DNA of 64,000 nucleotides from JACVRW01 sp963827065 (lineage in GTDB: Bacteria; Actinomycetota; Thermoleophilia; Solirubrobacterales; Thermoleophilaceae), in NCBI GenBank assembly GCA_963827065.1, contig CAWGZM010000003.1:205884-269883 (forward strand), in the 5' to 3' direction. The position numbers and the translations under genes are program-made. The notes beneath the pieces were generated by a model. It was not told the DNA's origin and ran no database searches. It saw nothing but the letters and a program-made list of their open reading frames with translations. Shown here piece after piece: positions 25,797 to 33,649 of the stretch; positions within the stretch are counted from its first letter, which is position 1, and every line of letters begins with the position of its first letter.

Positions 25797-27482
25797 ATGC
25801 CCCCGGTCCCGGGACAGCGGGGGGAGCGCCCCGCCCCTGCATTCACGTCGGTTGAGCCGAGCACCCGGTTCGCTGCACGCGTGGCCGCGGGCATCTTCGG
25901 CGGCGAGGCGGCCGTCCTGCTGGCGGTGGCGGCTCTCCCGAACCCGAATGCCTGGTCCCAGTCGCGCATCATCATCCCGGCGATCTGCGCCGTCGTCGCA
26001 GTACTGCTGCACCTCTTCGCGGACCGTGTAACGCTGCCGTGGCTCGAGCTGAGCGTCGCGCTCGGCACCCTGCTCGTCTCGGTGCACGCGTGGCAGTGGG
26101 GGAGCGGCTCGACGCTCTCGGGGGAGCTGCTCTACGTCTGGCTCGGTCTCTACGTGGCGTACTTCTTTCCCGCGCGCGAGGCCGCGGGCCAGCTCGGGCT
26201 GATGACCGGCGCCTATCTCGTCGTGCTGCTCGCATCGGCCCCGCCCGACGCCGTGGCGGCCAGCTGGGTCACGCTCGCCGGGACCCTGCTGCCCGCGGCC
26301 GGTCTGTTGCGCGTGGTCCGCGACGGGGTCACGCAGCTCGTGCGCAGCCTCTCCGAGGCGGCGCTGACCGATGCGCTCACGGGCCTCAACAACAGGCTCG
26401 CGCTCGACCAGCAGCTCACCGCCGAGGTCGAGCGGGCATTGCGGGCCGACGAGCCGCTCAGCGTCGTGATCGGCGACCTCGACCATTTCAAGTCCGTCAA
26501 CGACCGGCTCGGCCATCGCGCGGGTGACGAGGCGCTCGTCCGCGTGGGCGCGATCCTGGAACGTCACCGGCGCGCGGGCGACTCGATCGCGCGCACCGGC
26601 GGCGAGGAGTTCACGATCCTCCTGCCCGGCGCGAGCGAGCACGAGGCCTACCTCGTCTCCGAGCGCCTGCGCGCCGCGGTGCAGCGCGAGTTCCACGCCC
26701 ACTCGGCTGCCCTCACGTTCTCGTTCGGCGTCGCCACCTACCCCGAGCACGGCCGCTCGGCCGACGCCGTGCTCGAGGCCGCCGACCAGGCGCTCTATGC
26801 CGCCAAGGCGCTCGGCCGCAACCGCTGCGTGATCTTCAACCGGGAGATCGCGGCGATCTTCGCCCCGGAGGCGGGCCGCAGCGCCGACGAGGTGCAGCTC
26901 GCGACGCTGCTCTCGCTCGCGGAGGCGCTCGACCTGCGCGACACCGGCACAGCGGACCACTCGCGCAGCGTGGGCCGCTACTGCGGGATGATCGCGCGCG
27001 AGCTCGGCCTGACCCCAGAGCGGATCAAGCGCATCGAGATCGCCGGAATGCTCCACGACATCGGCAAGATCGGGCTGCCGGACGCGATCCTCCAGAAGCC
27101 CGACAAGCTCGGCAAGGCGGAGCTGGCCGAGATCCGGACGCACCCCGAGATCGGCGGGCAGATCCTGAGCGGCCGCGGGCTCGAGGACCTGCGCGCCTGG
27201 GTGATGGCCCACCACGAGCGGCCGGACGGGCGCGGCTACCCGCTTGGGCTGGGCGACGCCCAGATCCCGCTCGAGTCGAAGATTCTCGCGGTCGGCGACG
27301 CCTACGAGGCGATGACCGCGAATCGTGTGTACCGGCCCGGGATCGGCGACCGCGCGGCACGTGGCGAGCTGCTCCGCTGCGCCGGCAGCCAGTTCGACCC
27401 GCGTGTGGTGGCGGCCTTCCTGTCGGTGCTGAGCCGCTTCGACGCGGAGCAGGGAGCGCTGGTCCCCGCGACACTAGATTGA
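25797..27482 (+). CDS. Membrane GGDEF-HD-GYP protein (c-di-GMP synthase and phosphodiesterase)
   Basis: The 561-residue protein has about six N-terminal membrane helices (residues 25-180), a GGDEF domain and an HD-GYP domain. The GGDEF active site is GGEEF at residue 268, with the inhibitory I-site RAGD five residues upstream. The HD-GYP has MLHDIGKIGLPD at about 419 and HHERPDGRGYP at about 471, with every expected metal ligand visible. Both making and breaking of c-di-GMP seem possible. ATG 25797 is chosen because the N-terminal membrane part begins soon after it. Confidence 0.9.
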   Translation: MPPVPGQRGERPAPAFTSVEPSTRFAARVAAGIFGGEAAVLLAVAALPNPNAWSQSRIIIPAICAVVAVLLHLFADRVTLPWLELSVALGTLLVSVHAWQWGSGSTLSGELLYVWLGLYVAYFFPAREAAGQLGLMTGAYLVVLLASAPPDAVAASWVTLAGTLLPAAGLLRVVRDGVTQLVRSLSEAALTDALTGLNNRLALDQQLTAEVERALRADEPLSVVIGDLDHFKSVNDRLGHRAGDEALVRVGAILERHRRAGDSIARTGGEEFTILLPGASEHEAYLVSERLRAAVQREFHAHSAALTFSFGVATYPEHGRSADAVLEAADQALYAAKALGRNRCVIFNREIAAIFAPEAGRSADEVQLATLLSLAEALDLRDTGTADHSRSVGRYCGMIARELGLTPERIKRIEIAGMLHDIGKIGLPDAILQKPDKLGKAELAEIRTHPEIGGQILSGRGLEDLRAWVMAHHERPDGRGYPLGLGDAQIPLESKILAVGDAYEAMTANRVYRPGIGDRAARGELLRCAGSQFDPRVVAAFLSVLSRFDAEQGALVPATLD

Positions 27483-27487
27483 GGGGC

Positions 27488-28150
27488 GTGACCCGTTCCC
27501 GTCCCGGCGTGCTCGCGACCGGCCCGTGGAGTCCCGAGCAGGTCGACGCCCACTGGCGCGACGACGCCTACGAACCGCCCCCCGAGGTGTTGCGCGAGGC
27601 CGACGCGGCCGTCGACCAGCTGCGCCGGCGCGGCTCGCCCGCGCACGACGGGATGGCGACCAGGCTCGCGGACTGGCGCGACGACGGCGGGCGGCTGCAG
27701 CTCGAGCTTCAGCCGGTGCGCTGGGCGCTGCGCCTGCTCGAGGGCGGCGCCTGCGACAGCCTGACCGCGCTCTGCGTGGTGCGCTCCGCCGACGGCCGCT
27801 GGCTGGCGGGCCGGCGCGCCGACTGGGTGTCCGTCTGGGCGGGGCGCTGGGCGCTCGGGGCCGGCGGCGCGGTGGACCTCGGCGAGAGCCCCGCGCTCAC
27901 GCTCTCGCGCGAGCTCCGGGAGGAGTGGGCGCTCGAGCCCGAGCGCCTCTCGGTCGAGGCGCTCGTCGGGCTTCCGAACGGCATGACAATGCTGATCGGG
28001 CTCGCGATCGTCCCAGAGGGCGCCGAGCCCGTCCCGGACGCCGAGCACGACGAATGGGCCTGGTGGCCCGCGGCCGTCGGCGACTGGCCCGCCGACGCGC
28101 ACGAGCGCCTCAAGCTGACGGCGCGGATGCTGTCCGCTAGGCCCTTGTGA
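27488..28150 (+). CDS. NUDIX hydrolase
   Basis: The 220-residue protein has the Nudix box as GGAVDLGESPALTLSRELREEW, matching GX5EX7REUXEE with Trp in place of the last Gly. An N-terminal region of about 75 residues has no clear match. The GTG start at 27488 lies just past the previous stop. It should hydrolyse a nucleoside diphosphate derivative. Its last 14 bases overlap the convergent msrA gene. Confidence 0.85.
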   Translation: MTRSRPGVLATGPWSPEQVDAHWRDDAYEPPPEVLREADAAVDQLRRRGSPAHDGMATRLADWRDDGGRLQLELQPVRWALRLLEGGACDSLTALCVVRSADGRWLAGRRADWVSVWAGRWALGAGGAVDLGESPALTLSRELREEWALEPERLSVEALVGLPNGMTMLIGLAIVPEGAEPVPDAEHDEWAWWPAAVGDWPADAHERLKLTARMLSARPL

Positions 28151-28793
28151 CGCCCACCGGGCAGGACACGCCGGTGCCGCCCAGACCGCAGTAGCCGCTC
28201 GGGTTCTTCGCCAGGTACTGCTGGTGGTAGTCCTCGGCGTAGAAGAACTCGGGCGAGTCCACGATCTCGGTCGTGATGTCGCCGTAGCCGGCCTCGCGCA
28301 GCTTCGCCTGGTACATCTCGCGTGACGCCAGCGCCGCCTCACGCTGTGCGTCCGAGGTCACGTAGATGCCCGAGCGGTACTGGCTGCCGACGTCGTTCCC
28401 CTGGCGCATGCCCTGGGTCGGGTCGTGCCCCTCCCAGAAGATCCGCAGCAACTCGTCGAAGGAGATCTCCTCCGGGCGGTAGGCCACGAGCACCACCTCG
28501 TTGTGGCCGGTGCGCCCGCTGCAGACTTCCTCGTAGGTGGGGTTGGGCGTGTAGCCGCCGGCGTAGCCGACGGCGGTCGTGTAGACGCCGGGCGCCTGCC
28601 AGAAGCTGCGCTCGGCGCCCCAGAAGCAGCCGAGCCCGAACACGGCGGTCTCGACGCCCTCGGGGAAGGGCGGCTCGAGCGGCGTGCCGAGCACGAAGTG
28701 CGTGTCGGGCACCTCGAAGGGGCGCGTGTCGCGGCCCGGCAGGGCGTCGCCCGGCTCGGGCATCTCGGTCTTGTTGCGGAAGAGGAAGGCCAT
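28137..28793 (-). CDS. msrA: Peptide methionine sulfoxide reductase A
   Basis: The 218-residue protein has the MsrA catalytic motif AVFGLGCFWGAERSFW with the nucleophilic Cys, the TAVGYAGGYTPNPTYEEVCSGRTGHNEVV block, and a C-terminal resolving Cys region (PSGYCGLGGTGVSCPVG). It reduces the S-epimer of methionine sulfoxide in oxidised proteins and acts in the cytoplasm. No msrB is seen nearby. Confidence 0.95.
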   Translation of the reverse strand: MAFLFRNKTEMPEPGDALPGRDTRPFEVPDTHFVLGTPLEPPFPEGVETAVFGLGCFWGAERSFWQAPGVYTTAVGYAGGYTPNPTYEEVCSGRTGHNEVVLVAYRPEEISFDELLRIFWEGHDPTQGMRQGNDVGSQYRSGIYVTSDAQREAALASREMYQAKLREAGYGDITTEIVDSPEFFYAEDYHQQYLAKNPSGYCGLGGTGVSCPVGVTRA

Positions 28794-28820
28794 ACCTATT
28801 GAGGTTAGTGTCCCGCGTCA

Positions 28821-30029
28821 ATGGCGCTCGTTACGGACCTCGAGCTTCCGGTGCTCGACTACCTCGGCCCGGATCTGAAGGGCGAGCGCTTCCACGACAC
28901 GATGCGCGAGCTCAGCGAGCGGAGCTGGATCGCGAGCTCGCCGATCGGCTTCATCGTGCTCGACCGCGAGGCGGCCGCCTTCTTCCTGCGCACGCGCAGC
29001 GCGACCTTCCCCGGCATGCGGATCGCGGAGATGTTCGAGGTGCCGGAGGGGCCGCTACTCGAGGAGATGAGGCGCAACATCCTGCACATCAACGGCGACG
29101 CGCACCGGCGCCTGCGCAACCTCGTCAACCCGGCCTTCACGCCGCGCGCCGCCGACCGCTGGCGGCCCGCGATGCGCGAGTTCCTCGAGCGTCTGTGGGA
29201 GCCGCTCGAGGGCGCGGGCTCGTGCGAGTTTGTGGAGGCGTTCGCGAAGCCCTATCCGTCGCTGACGATCGCGACGGTCATGGGCGCGCCGCTCGAGGAC
29301 GCTCCGAAGCTGCACGAGTGGTCGAACATGATCCAGCGCCAGTTCGACCCGGCCAGCCTGATGGGTGAGCGCGAGCTGATCGAGCGCGCCTGCGAGGAGT
29401 TCTACGAGTGGGCCGGAGCGCTGATCGAGAAGCGCCGCGGGGACCCCGGCGACGACCTCATCTCGACGCTGATCGCCGCTGAGCAGGATGGCGACCGGCT
29501 CTCCGAGGCCGAGTGCATGAACCTCGTCCTGAACGTGCTCGTCGGCGGCGTCGACACGACGCAGTCGCAGCTCGCGCACGGGCTGCGGGTGTTCGCCGCG
29601 CACCCGGAGCAGTGGGAGCTGCTCGCCGCGGAGCCCGAGCGCGCGAAGGCGACGGTCGAGGAGCTGCTCCGCTACGAGCCGATCACGCCGTTCACCGCGC
29701 GCCTCCTCCACGAGCCGGTCGAGTACCGCGACGTGACGTTCCCCGCGGACACGATCGTCATGGTCTGCTCGTTCACGGGGAACCGCGATGGGGTCGAGGG
29801 CGACTCCGAGGCGTTCGACATCACGGCCGAGCGCGGCGCCGCGAAGCCGCTCACCTTCGGCGCCGGCATCCACTACTGCCTGGGGGCGAACCTGGCCCGC
29901 GCCGAGCTGCAGGAGGCGCTCAGCTTCCTGCCGCAGCGGATGCCCGGCCTGGCGCTCGACGGCGAGCCGGAGCTCGGCTCGATCCACGGCATCTACGGAT
30001 TGGAAAGGCTCCCGATCAGATGGACATAG
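28821..30029 (+). CDS. Cytochrome P450
   Basis: The 402-residue P450 has the I-helix oxygen-binding segment LVGGVDTTQSQ, the K-helix ExxR as EELLRYEP, and the heme-ligand motif FGAGIHYCLGANLARAEL with Cys at about residue 353. It is a soluble bacterial monooxygenase; the substrate is unknown. Its last 10 bases overlap the start of an LLM oxidoreductase gene, so the two are coupled and may act on the same compound. Confidence 0.93.
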   Translation: MALVTDLELPVLDYLGPDLKGERFHDTMRELSERSWIASSPIGFIVLDREAAAFFLRTRSATFPGMRIAEMFEVPEGPLLEEMRRNILHINGDAHRRLRNLVNPAFTPRAADRWRPAMREFLERLWEPLEGAGSCEFVEAFAKPYPSLTIATVMGAPLEDAPKLHEWSNMIQRQFDPASLMGERELIERACEEFYEWAGALIEKRRGDPGDDLISTLIAAEQDGDRLSEAECMNLVLNVLVGGVDTTQSQLAHGLRVFAAHPEQWELLAAEPERAKATVEELLRYEPITPFTARLLHEPVEYRDVTFPADTIVMVCSFTGNRDGVEGDSEAFDITAERGAAKPLTFGAGIHYCLGANLARAELQEALSFLPQRMPGLALDGEPELGSIHGIYGLERLPIRWT

Positions 30030-30838
30030 GGCTGGCGCTGTTCCCAACGGACTACACGATGCCCCCGGCGCGGGTGGCGCAGCTCGCCGAGGAGCGCGGC
30101 TTCGGCTCGCTGCTCTTTCCCGAGCACACCCACATACCGGTGAGGCGCGAGACGCCCTATCCGGGCGGCGGCGAGCTGCCGCCCGAGTACAGCCACACTC
30201 ACGACCTGCTCGTCGCGATGGCGATGGCCGCGGCGGTCACGGAGCGCATCCGGATCGGGCCCGGCGTCTGCCTCGTGATCCAGCGCGATCCGATCATCAC
30301 CGCAAAGGCGGTCGCCTCGATCGACGCGCTCTCGGGCGGGCGCGTCCTGTTCGGCGTCGGCGCCGGCTGGAACCGCGAGGAGATGGCGAACCACGGGACC
30401 GACCCGCGGAAGCGCTTCTCGATCATGCGCGAGCGGGTCGAGGCGATGAAGGCGATCTGGACCGAGGACGAGGCCGAGTACCACGGCGAGCACGTGAACT
30501 TCGATCCGATCTGGTGCTGGCCCAAGCCCGTCCAGAAGCCGCATCCGCCCGTGCTCGTCGGCGGCACGGGGAAGAAGGTGCTCGACCGCGTACTTGCATA
30601 TGGCGACGAGTGGATGCCGAACCGGGTGACCGACCCGGAGGCGCTCGGCACGCGCATCGAGGAGCTGCGCGAGCGCGCCGGACGGCGGGTGCCGGTGTCG
30701 GTCTTCGGCGCCAAGCCCGACCCGGGCTTCCTCGAGCGGCTCGCCGCGGTCGGCGTCGACCGAGCCCACCTCTACCTGAAACCGCAGGAGCCGGAGGCGG
30801 TCGAGCGCCAGCTCGACGAGTACACCAAGCTGCTCTGA
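30020..30838 (+). CDS. LLM-class F420-dependent oxidoreductase (Rv2161c-like)
   Basis: The 272-residue TIM-barrel protein starts MDIGLALFPTDYTMPPARVAQLAEERGF, followed by SLLFPEHTHIP and the SGGRVLFGVGAGWNREEMANHG signature of the F420 group (TIGR03619-like). It starts inside the 3' end of the P450 gene. A joint oxidation pathway is plausible. The substrate is unknown. Confidence 0.88.
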   Translation: MDIGLALFPTDYTMPPARVAQLAEERGFGSLLFPEHTHIPVRRETPYPGGGELPPEYSHTHDLLVAMAMAAAVTERIRIGPGVCLVIQRDPIITAKAVASIDALSGGRVLFGVGAGWNREEMANHGTDPRKRFSIMRERVEAMKAIWTEDEAEYHGEHVNFDPIWCWPKPVQKPHPPVLVGGTGKKVLDRVLAYGDEWMPNRVTDPEALGTRIEELRERAGRRVPVSVFGAKPDPGFLERLAAVGVDRAHLYLKPQEPEAVERQLDEYTKLL

Positions 30839-30851
30839 TGGGCCGGCCGGG

Positions 30852-31520
30852 CTAAGCGGCGAACAGGGTGAGGTCCGGCTCGCGCTCGCCCTTCAGGACG
30901 GCGAGGTCGACCTCGACGCAGGCGATCCCGCGCGCCTCCGCCAGCACGCGCGCCTGGGGCTTCATTACCTGGGCAGCCAGGATGCCCCGGCAGCGCCCGA
31001 GGCCCGGCGCGGTCTGGATGCGCTCGAGGTAGCGGGTCAGCTGTTCGACGGCGTCAATGGTCCCGATTCGCTTGATCTCGACCGCCACGTAGTGGTCGGA
31101 CGCGTCGCGGCACATGAGGTCGACCGGGCCGATGTCCGTGGGCCACTCGCGGCGGATTAGCCGCAGCCCCTCACCGCACCAGCCGGGCGCGTCCGCGAGG
31201 AGCTCCTGCAGCTCGCGCTCGACGCCCTCCTTCTCGAGCGCGGCCGCCTCGCCCATGTCGTGCCTCGTGTCCGAGATCACGTCGGCGATGCGGATCTCGA
31301 GCCGGTCCTCCGTGCCCGGCTTGCGGACCGTCATCGAGTCCGGCTCCTCCTCGATGATCGTCGGCGCCGTCATCCAGTTGGACGGCTTGTAGCCGCCGCT
31401 GTCCGCGTGCACCATCACCGAGCCGTCCGCCTTGACCATCACGAGTCGCAGGGCCTCCGGCAGCAGGGCGGTCAGCCGGCCGGTGTAGACGACCTCGCAG
31501 CGGGCGACGATCAGGCGCAC
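30852..31520 (-). CDS. nucS: Mismatch-specific endonuclease NucS
   Basis: The 222-residue protein matches NucS/EndoMS, the non-canonical mismatch repair nuclease of actinobacteria and archaea that cuts both strands at mismatches. The N-terminal DNA-binding domain runs to about residue 110. The RecB-like nuclease core shows PVDLMCRD and VAVEIKR. The C terminus ends DLTLFAA, which fits a beta-clamp-binding motif of the QLxLF type. It is immediately downstream of, and on the same strand as, a TetR gene. MutS and MutL are not seen in this window. Confidence 0.93.
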   Translation of the reverse strand: MRLIVARCEVVYTGRLTALLPEALRLVMVKADGSVMVHADSGGYKPSNWMTAPTIIEEEPDSMTVRKPGTEDRLEIRIADVISDTRHDMGEAAALEKEGVERELQELLADAPGWCGEGLRLIRREWPTDIGPVDLMCRDASDHYVAVEIKRIGTIDAVEQLTRYLERIQTAPGLGRCRGILAAQVMKPQARVLAEARGIACVEVDLAVLKGEREPDLTLFAA

Positions 31521-31531
31521 GCGAAAGGACG

Positions 31532-32164
31532 CTAGACCGGAGTTCGGACGGCCCGGCGCGCGAGCTGCTCCCAGCCCGCCTTGATCTCGTCAAGCGTGCG
31601 TCCGCGGTCGGTGCGCATGAAGAGCACGAGCTGGGAGTCGAGCGCCGCCAGCAGGGCGTCGGCGAGGTAGCCGGCGTCAGCGTCCGGGTCTGCCTCCGCG
31701 ATCAGCAGCTCGAGGTGGGTGCGGTGGCTCGCGTAGACGCTGCCGCGAAAGCGTGCGCCGACCGGCCCGCTCTCCGCGGCCAGCACGATGTCGCCGTGCG
31801 AGTCGAGCACGTGGAGCCAGGCGTGCCCGAACGCGACGATGCGCTCGACCGGCGGCGCGCCTGGCCCGAGCGGCGCGGGACCGCGGATGACCTGCTCCTG
31901 GAACTCGCGCTCGCGCGCGTCGAGCAGAGCGAGCGCCAGGCCGGCGCGGTCGCCGAAGCGGCGGTAGAGCGTCCCCTTGCCGACGCCCGCCTCCTCGGCC
32001 ACGCGATCCATCGAGACCGCCGCCGGTCCCTCCTCGTCGAAGAGGCGGCGGGCCGCGGCGAGGATCAGCTCGCGGTTGCGGGCGGCGTCGCTGCGCTCGC
32101 GCGGCCGGCCGGAGACGGGGAGATCCACGGGCTCACCGTAGGCAGCGAAGGCCTTCCTCGTCAA
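31532..32164 (-). CDS. TetR-family transcriptional regulator
   Basis: The 210-residue protein has the TetR HTH: RNRELILAAARRLFDEEGPAAVSMDRVAEEAGVGKGTLYRRFGDRAGL, here at about residues 28-75. The ligand-binding half is helical. GTG 32128 is another possible start. It is divergent from a rhodanese-like gene. The 72-base gap contains two copies of CGGAC-N4-GTCCG, so it probably represses both itself and the rhodanese gene. Confidence 0.9.
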   Translation of the reverse strand: MTRKAFAAYGEPVDLPVSGRPRERSDAARNRELILAAARRLFDEEGPAAVSMDRVAEEAGVGKGTLYRRFGDRAGLALALLDAREREFQEQVIRGPAPLGPGAPPVERIVAFGHAWLHVLDSHGDIVLAAESGPVGARFRGSVYASHRTHLELLIAEADPDADAGYLADALLAALDSQLVLFMRTDRGRTLDEIKAGWEQLARRAVRTPV

Positions 32165-32165
32165 C

Positions 32166-32215
32166 CGGACTATGGTCCGCTATCTTTCACGATCAGATAA
32201 GCGGACGTTAGTCCG
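32166..32215. promoter_or_regulatory. Pair of TetR-type operators (CGGAC-N4-GTCCG)
   Basis: Two 14-base palindromes lie between the divergent TetR and rhodanese genes: CGGACTATGGTCCG at 32166-32179 and CGGACGTTAGTCCG at 32202-32215, with centres 36 bases apart. They also form a larger inverted repeat in which GCTATCT and AGATAAGC face each other. Spacing and symmetry fit cooperative binding of a TetR dimer pair over both promoters. Confidence 0.65.
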
Positions 32216-32236
32216 GATACACGAGAGGAGATCGAG

Positions 32237-32578
32237 ATGGCGGAGAAGATCACGCGACCCGAGCTTCGCGAGCTGATCGAGCGCGGCGAGGTGACGCTCG
32301 TCCATGCGCTACCGGAGCCCTACTTCCGAAAGGAGCACATCGCCGGTGCGATCCAGCTCGATCACGAGCGCGTCGCCGAGGAGGCCCCGCAGCGGCTGCC
32401 GGACAGGGACGCCCGGATCGTCACCTACTGCGCCAATCTGGCCTGCCCCAACTCGGAGATCGCGGCGAACCGGCTCGTGGCGCTCGGCTACACCGACGTG
32501 CGCGAGTACGCCGAGGGAATCGCCGACTGGATCGAGGCGGGGCTGCCCGTCGAGGGCGAGGTCGGAGCCCCGGTCTAG
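32237..32578 (+). CDS. Rhodanese-like domain protein
   Basis: The 113-residue single rhodanese domain has HIAGAIQLDH (CH2A-like) and the active-site loop YCANLACPNSEIAANRLVALGYTDVREY. The first Cys of the loop is the likely persulfide carrier. A GAGGAG ribosome site precedes ATG 32237. It is probably controlled by the divergent TetR regulator through the two operators. Its stop shares CTAG 32575-32578 with the convergent acyltransferase gene. Confidence 0.9.
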   Translation: MAEKITRPELRELIERGEVTLVHALPEPYFRKEHIAGAIQLDHERVAEEAPQRLPDRDARIVTYCANLACPNSEIAANRLVALGYTDVREYAEGIADWIEAGLPVEGEVGAPV

Positions 32579-33309
32579 CGCTTGCGGTGACTGCGGATCA
32601 GCGCGCCCACGCCGATCCCGAGCGCGGCGAGGCCCGCCGCGATCAGCGTCGGGCGCGCCCGCAGGCGCCGGTACTCGCCCTCGACCTCGGGCCAGAGCCT
32701 GCCCTCAATCAACTCGCCGGCGCCCTCGGGGGTGGGCGGCAGCTGCTCCACCGGGATCGGCTCCGAGAACGCCACCTGCACCCGCCGCGGCTTTGGGAAC
32801 GGCCCGGCGAAGAGCGCCTCCGTGCCGGTGATCGCGCAGGGGACGAGCGGCGCGCCGGAGTCGAGCGCGATGTGGCCCGCACCGCGCCGTGGGTGGCCGA
32901 GTCCCTCGGGGTCGCGCACGCGCGTGCCCTCCGGGAAGAGCGCGAGCAGGCCGCCCTGGCGCAGGATCGTGCGCGCGGTCTCGAGCGCGTCGGCGTCCGA
33001 CTGTCCCCGCCGCACGGGGAACGCGCCGAGCCTGACGAGCAGCCGGCCGTAGCGCGCCTCTACCAACTCGCTCTTCGCCATGAAGCGCAGGTGCCGCCGC
33101 GTGCAGGCGGCGATGAAGAAGGAGTCATAGAAGCTCTTGTGGTTGGGCGCAACGATCGCCGGCCCCTCGGCGGGGATGTGCTCGGCGCCCGCGATGTGCA
33201 TGCGGAAGTAGATGCGCATGAACGGAACGATCAGGGAGCGGACGCAGACGTAGAGCGGCCGCGAGACCCCCTTCTCGCGCGCGAGCCGGTTGGCCTCCTC
33301 GTTCGTCAC
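32575..33309 (-). CDS. 1-acyl-sn-glycerol-3-phosphate acyltransferase-like (PlsC family)
   Basis: The 244-residue protein starts at GTG 33309 (VTNEEANRLAREKGVSRPLY). The PlsC motifs are NHKSFYDSFF (HX4D), VRRGQSDADAL, LALFPEGTRV and the PCAITGTEAL region. It transfers an acyl group to lysophosphatidate or a related acceptor at the inner membrane face. A C-terminal hydrophobic helix (LIAAGLAALGIGVGALI) ending in basic residues may anchor it. An upstream frame extension has no family similarity. Confidence 0.86.
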   Translation of the reverse strand: MTNEEANRLAREKGVSRPLYVCVRSLIVPFMRIYFRMHIAGAEHIPAEGPAIVAPNHKSFYDSFFIAACTRRHLRFMAKSELVEARYGRLLVRLGAFPVRRGQSDADALETARTILRQGGLLALFPEGTRVRDPEGLGHPRRGAGHIALDSGAPLVPCAITGTEALFAGPFPKPRRVQVAFSEPIPVEQLPPTPEGAGELIEGRLWPEVEGEYRRLRARPTLIAAGLAALGIGVGALIRSHRKR

Positions 33310-33339
33310 GAGCCGTGACGCTACCGCTACCTGCGGCGC

Positions 33340-33365
33340 GTTTCCGGCCTTCGAGAGCCGGGTAG
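33340..33365 (+). promoter_or_regulatory. SigB-like stress promoter upstream of the CsbD-like gene
   Basis: GTTT at 33340-33343 and GGGTAG at 33360-33365 are separated by 16 bases. This resembles the general-stress sigma-B/SigF promoter form GTTT-N(14-17)-GGGTA. It lies 38 bases upstream of a CsbD-like gene, and csbD is a sigma-B gene in Bacillus. This is a match to consensus only. Confidence 0.4.
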
Positions 33366-33402
33366 CCGAACCTCGAACAGCGACCCAAGGGGGCGGACCG
33401 CA

Positions 33403-33591
33403 ATGAGCATTCTCGACAAGATCATGGGCCGCGGCAAGAAGGCCGCGGGCGACCTGACGGGCGACGCGAGCCTGCGCCAGCAGGGTCGGCGCGAGGAGCG
33501 CAAGGGCGAGGAGAAGGAGAAGCTCGCCGAGGCGCAGGAGCGCGCCGACGAGAAGGCCCAAGACGTCGCGGACCTCGAGCGGCGCACCTGA
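33403..33591 (+). CDS. CsbD-like small stress protein
   Basis: The 62-residue, charge-rich helical protein reads MSILDKIMGRGKKAAGDLTG, then DASLRQQGRREERKGEEKEK and a C-terminal acidic helix ending DVADLERRT. It belongs to the CsbD/microaggregate-binding group of small stress proteins. The function is not known. A SigB-like promoter precedes it and a hairpin follows it. Confidence 0.78.
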   Translation: MSILDKIMGRGKKAAGDLTGDASLRQQGRREERKGEEKEKLAEAQERADEKAQDVADLERRT

Positions 33592-33605
33592 GCTTCCCCT
33601 CATGA

Positions 33606-33636
33606 ATCGCCGGAGGGCAATGCGCTCTCCGGCGAT
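33606..33636 (+). terminator. Hairpin after the CsbD-like gene
   Basis: A 10-bp perfect stem (ATCGCCGGAG / CTCCGGCGAT) around an 11-base loop lies 15 bases after the stop of the CsbD-like gene and ends 14 bases before the next start. There is no T-tract, which is common for actinobacterial terminators. Confidence 0.5.
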
Positions 33637-33649
33637 ACCGTAGGGCCCG

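Noticed and set aside
25221..27215. 664-codon minus-strand open frame
   Set aside because: It is antisense to YceH and the GGDEF-HD-GYP gene, whose motifs are intact.
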